This document shows positions 61,762-64,000 of a DNA stretch of 64,000 bases, piece after piece. The position numbers and the translations under genes are program-made. The notes beneath the pieces were generated by a model. The model made no database searches. It saw only the letters and a list, made by a program, of their open reading frames with translations, and was not told the origin of the DNA. Numbering within the stretch: position 1 is the stretch's first letter; every line of letters begins with the position of its first letter. The stretch comes from Paenibacillus nuruki. GTDB taxonomy: Bacteria > Bacillota > Bacilli > Paenibacillales > Paenibacillaceae. The stretch spans positions 83,515 to 147,514 of the forward strand of contig NZ_MDER01000075.1 in NCBI RefSeq assembly GCF_001721045.1, in the 5' to 3' direction.

Positions 61762-61995
61762 ATGGCACGTACCCAGACTCAAAAAGCTATTCGTAAAGCA
61801 AAGCGTAGTGGCAGTTGGATTCCCGAATACAGTCGTAGAGCCAATGAAGATTATGCAGCCATCTCGCAACATACCCGTATGACATCTACCAAACAAGAAC
61901 GATTACAAAAAGTAAAACACAAGAAGCATATCACACACGATGATGCTTCTTTTTTGTGTCTTTTAGTCAAATCGCCTGATCGCAGGTACGCATAA
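61762..61995 (+). CDS. Small basic hypothetical protein (77 aa) with a terminator in its 3' end
   Basis: Lys/Arg-rich ORF (MARTQTQKAIRKAKRSGSW) with AGGAGAG upstream and its own promoter. The C-terminal region KHKKH...HDDASF is encoded by a rho-independent-like hairpin (AAGAAGCAT at 61921, ATGCTTCTTTTTT at 61943). The last 33 bp overlap the end of the convergent MFS gene. From memory, similar short MARTxxQKA...KHKKH proteins occur in Paenibacillus. Function unknown. Confidence 0.6.
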   Translation: MARTQTQKAIRKAKRSGSWIPEYSRRANEDYAAISQHTRMTSTKQERLQKVKHKKHITHDDASFLCLLVKSPDRRYA

Positions 61996-63270
61996 CCCGA
62001 TAATCACCAGCAACATCCCAATCCCCGAAAATAAACTAATCGTAATCAGTCCACCAATCTGATCGGCTAACCAACCAATAAGTAGAAATCCAATCGGTAA
62101 AAAAGCGAATGAACCGAACATATCCAGACTAGCCACACGTCCAAAACTTTCCACAGGTACTAACTCTTGCAGACTCGTTTCCCAGACTAGCGCAAACATC
62201 ATCAAGCCGAATCCTTCCAAAGCCATAATCATCACCATACCGGGTGGCCATGTAATCACCGATAATAAGAATAGAGCGATTCCGCTTAACAATGCTCCGC
62301 CATATCCAATCCAACCGCGTTTGCGCCACTGTTTTCGACTTCCAAATAAGACTGCTCCAATAATAGCGCCGACACCAGCAGATGTCATAGCCAGTCCATA
62401 GACAACAGGATCTAAATGATGATGAATTTTGAAAAGCCATGGAATCAGAACACTGGTAATCCCTACATAGCAAATATTCAAGAGCGAGAAAATAACAATC
62501 GTAATCCACAACCACGGCTGTTTTTGCAAAATAACAAATCCTGCGGTGAACTCTTGCCACACCGATGTTTTCACTGGAGAATGTAGCGAATCGGTAGAAG
62601 AGGCTTGATCAATCGTCTGTTGCTTACGACGTTCTTGCTGACGTTTAGAGATAAAGTGCTTGCTAAGTAAAGTAAAACAAAGCAGTGAGAACAGATATGT
62701 AAGTGAATCCAGAGCAAATCCACTTCCAGGAGAAGCGACAGTCACCAGAATCCCGCCTAATGTCGGACCTAGTAGACGGACGAACTGAATACTAACTTGG
62801 GTTAGAGCATTCGCCGCATTTCGAATATCAGGTGTAAATATTTCAGCACGTAAAGCAGAATAGGCAGGTTGGAATATACCTTCCATTAATCCATATAGAG
62901 CAAGTCCTACATATAAGACAGGTAAAGACAATTGATCTGTAAAAATCAAAATTGCACCACTCAGCATTAACACAAATCGGACGCTATTGGTTAGTAAAAT
63001 CAAGCGTACCCGATCGGTATGATCTACAATCCAACCGGAGATCGGCAAAATAATCACAATCGGCAACATATAGATCGTCATCGCTAGCCCCATAATGGTT
63101 GAAGAACCGGTTAACGTGTAGACAAGAATAGGCAAAATAATCATCGTAACTGAACTACCCAGCATCGCTATTAATTGACCTAACCACAGATATGTAAATG
63201 CTTTGGACTGACGTACAGGGGAGAGAAAACGTCGTATAACAGATTCTTGCTGTTCTTGCTCGAGGGGCAT
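61963..63270 (-). CDS. MFS exporter (MFS_3 / EntS-like)
   Basis: Twelve-helix major facilitator, 435 aa, of the group that includes enterobactin and macrolide exporters. The N-terminal block SPVRQSKAFTYLWLGQLIAMLGSSVTMIILP, the motif A-like SGWIVDHTDRVRLIL and the FQPAYSALRAEIF segment of this group are seen. A charged linker of about 40 residues lies between the halves. The start at 63270 follows AAGGAG at 9 bp; an in-frame ATG at 63294 has no ribosome site. Substrate unknown. Confidence 0.85.
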   Translation of the reverse strand: MPLEQEQQESVIRRFLSPVRQSKAFTYLWLGQLIAMLGSSVTMIILPILVYTLTGSSTIMGLAMTIYMLPIVIILPISGWIVDHTDRVRLILLTNSVRFVLMLSGAILIFTDQLSLPVLYVGLALYGLMEGIFQPAYSALRAEIFTPDIRNAANALTQVSIQFVRLLGPTLGGILVTVASPGSGFALDSLTYLFSLLCFTLLSKHFISKRQQERRKQQTIDQASSTDSLHSPVKTSVWQEFTAGFVILQKQPWLWITIVIFSLLNICYVGITSVLIPWLFKIHHHLDPVVYGLAMTSAGVGAIIGAVLFGSRKQWRKRGWIGYGGALLSGIALFLLSVITWPPGMVMIMALEGFGLMMFALVWETSLQELVPVESFGRVASLDMFGSFAFLPIGFLLIGWLADQIGGLITISLFSGIGMLLVIIGLCVPAIRRFD

Positions 63271-63342
63271 GTTCGATTTCTCCTTTTGGCTCATATTATC
63301 TTTTTATTCAAGTGTATTCGTTCTTCTCTATACAATACTATA

Positions 63343-63373
63343 CAAAAAAGACAATTCTCTAAAAGAATTGTCT
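63343..63373 (-). terminator. Terminator of the DUF3817 gene
   Basis: On the minus strand AGACAATTCT pairs with AGAATTGTCT, then TTTTTTG. Confidence 0.9.
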
Positions 63374-63435
63374 GATCCAAAACCATATAAACGATCTCAT
63401 ATATGTATGATCATTGATGATGATCTTCTAATGCA

Positions 63436-63759
63436 TTATGAAATTTGAGTCTGTTCTACAGCATCACGTTGATGTTGACGGTGCAAGTAGCGATCAAATA
63501 CAAAAGGTCCGAACGGAAGAATAGAAGCGACCAATCCTAAAATAGCTTGTTTAAACGATATTTTACGCAAAATCAAAGTCAATCCAATCGCCGCTACATA
63601 AGCTACAAACAATACCCCGTGAATCATCCCTACATAAGTCACCGCAAGAGGCATATTAGCAAAATACTTAAGAGGCATTGCGATCAGTACGAGAGCAAGA
63701 TAAGATACCGCTTCCACGTTACCAATCACTCGTAACATACTTAGAGCATTTTTGATCAT
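63436..63759 (-). CDS. DUF3817-family membrane protein (YdzA-like)
   Basis: A 107-aa protein with three helices: LRVIGNVEAVSYLALVLIAMPLKYF, GMIHGVLFVAYVAAIGLTLIL and a C-terminal hydrophobic segment with FGPFVFDRYL. The LRxxGxxEAxSYL and IHGVLF motifs identify the family. AAGGAGA precedes the ATG. Function unknown; a terminator separates it from the MFS exporter gene downstream. Confidence 0.82.
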   Translation of the reverse strand: MIKNALSMLRVIGNVEAVSYLALVLIAMPLKYFANMPLAVTYVGMIHGVLFVAYVAAIGLTLILRKISFKQAILGLVASILPFGPFVFDRYLHRQHQRDAVEQTQIS

Positions 63760-64000
63760 AAAGTATATTCTCCTTTATTCCAATTTTAATAATTCAAATA
63801 TAACGTAAATGTTCTGTTAAAAGCACAATCAAAAGTTACAAAATATTGAAAGTACACTTTAATAAGAGATTATATACATAATAAATATTTATGATAACTT
63901 AGCTAACAATAATTAAATCTAAAAAATAGCGATTTCTTTCTATTTAACTATGAATAAGTAGATCCTATTGAATAAGAATACATATCTTTTAGCTTGATAA
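63760..64000. other. AT-rich right end of the window
   Basis: Very AT-rich sequence upstream of the DUF3817 gene. I see no gene, repeat or recognisable regulatory site in it. Confidence 0.5.

Noticed and set aside
1..64000. tRNA, rRNA, transposase or prophage genes
   Set aside because: Searched by eye on both strands for tRNA arms, conserved rRNA segments, DDE transposase and phage motifs; none could be supported.

Overview
The window reads as chromosomal DNA of a low-GC, spore-forming Firmicute, most probably a Paenibacillus. The reasons are the LplB/YtcP-type oligosaccharide ABC permeases with long lipoprotein binding proteins, an S-layer-homology (SLH) protein, a Spo0E-like phosphatase, a DUF2569 membrane protein, a B. 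subtilis-like deoxynucleoside operon with a SorC-type DeoR, and strong AGGAGG ribosome sites with occasional TTG/GTG starts. I found no rRNA, tRNA, CRISPR array, phage genes or transposase. The first gene is cut by the left edge.

Layout: 1-5.2 kb holds a carbohydrate ABC importer (two permeases, then two tandem paralogous binding lipoproteins, no ATPase). 5.4-8.6 kb holds an SDR oxidoreductase, a DUF2569 protein, a GNAT acetyltransferase and a type I methionine aminopeptidase. 9.0-12.0 kb is a large type I pullulanase without a signal peptide; 12.2-13.2 kb is ppx behind a 15-codon leader ORF. 13.4-16.4 kb is gntP-gntK with a perfect cre site. 16.6-18.7 kb is an orphan PTS-EIIC-like membrane protein coupled to a GNAT enzyme. 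18.9-23.5 kb holds a GH13 alpha-glucosidase, a GNAT, an acyltransferase-3 membrane protein and a LysR regulator. 23.5-29.9 kb is a malonate decarboxylase operon (mdcA, B, C, fused D-E, G, H), divergent from the LysR gene. 30-37.2 kb has a carboxylesterase, an HD-GYP protein, AlkA, an S9 peptidase and a GNAT gene with no usable start codon. 37.4-42.5 kb has an SLH protein, a 55-aa ORF, an esterase, an MscS channel, a GlsB/YeaQ protein and a manganese catalase. 42.8-52.5 kb is deoR, a MarR/MFS pair and the deoxynucleoside operon deoC-cdd-nupC-deoB-deoD-pdp. 52.7-64 kb has a Spo0E-like protein, small membrane proteins, MgtC, a TcyABC-like amino-acid importer, a secreted MORN protein, a Gfo/Idh/MocA oxidoreductase, a DctA-type symporter and an MFS exporter.

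Regulatory reading: operators can be assigned for DeoR (palindrome plus half-site at the deoC promoter and a palindrome at deoR itself) and for the MarR repressor (a perfect 20-bp palindrome at its own promoter). CcpA cre sites lie before gntP, nupC and a DUF1269-like gene. Spo0A-box-like sites precede the pullulanase, SLH, spo0E-like and Gfo/Idh genes.

The most unusual signal is a family of three intergenic elements (about 2015-2168, 34081-34236 inverted, and 50272-50398). They share one nested hairpin architecture of four stems with compensatory changes between copies. Two copies also share an AT-rich AAATC-type tract on the same side. They look like a structured RNA or a mobile palindromic repeat family that I cannot name.
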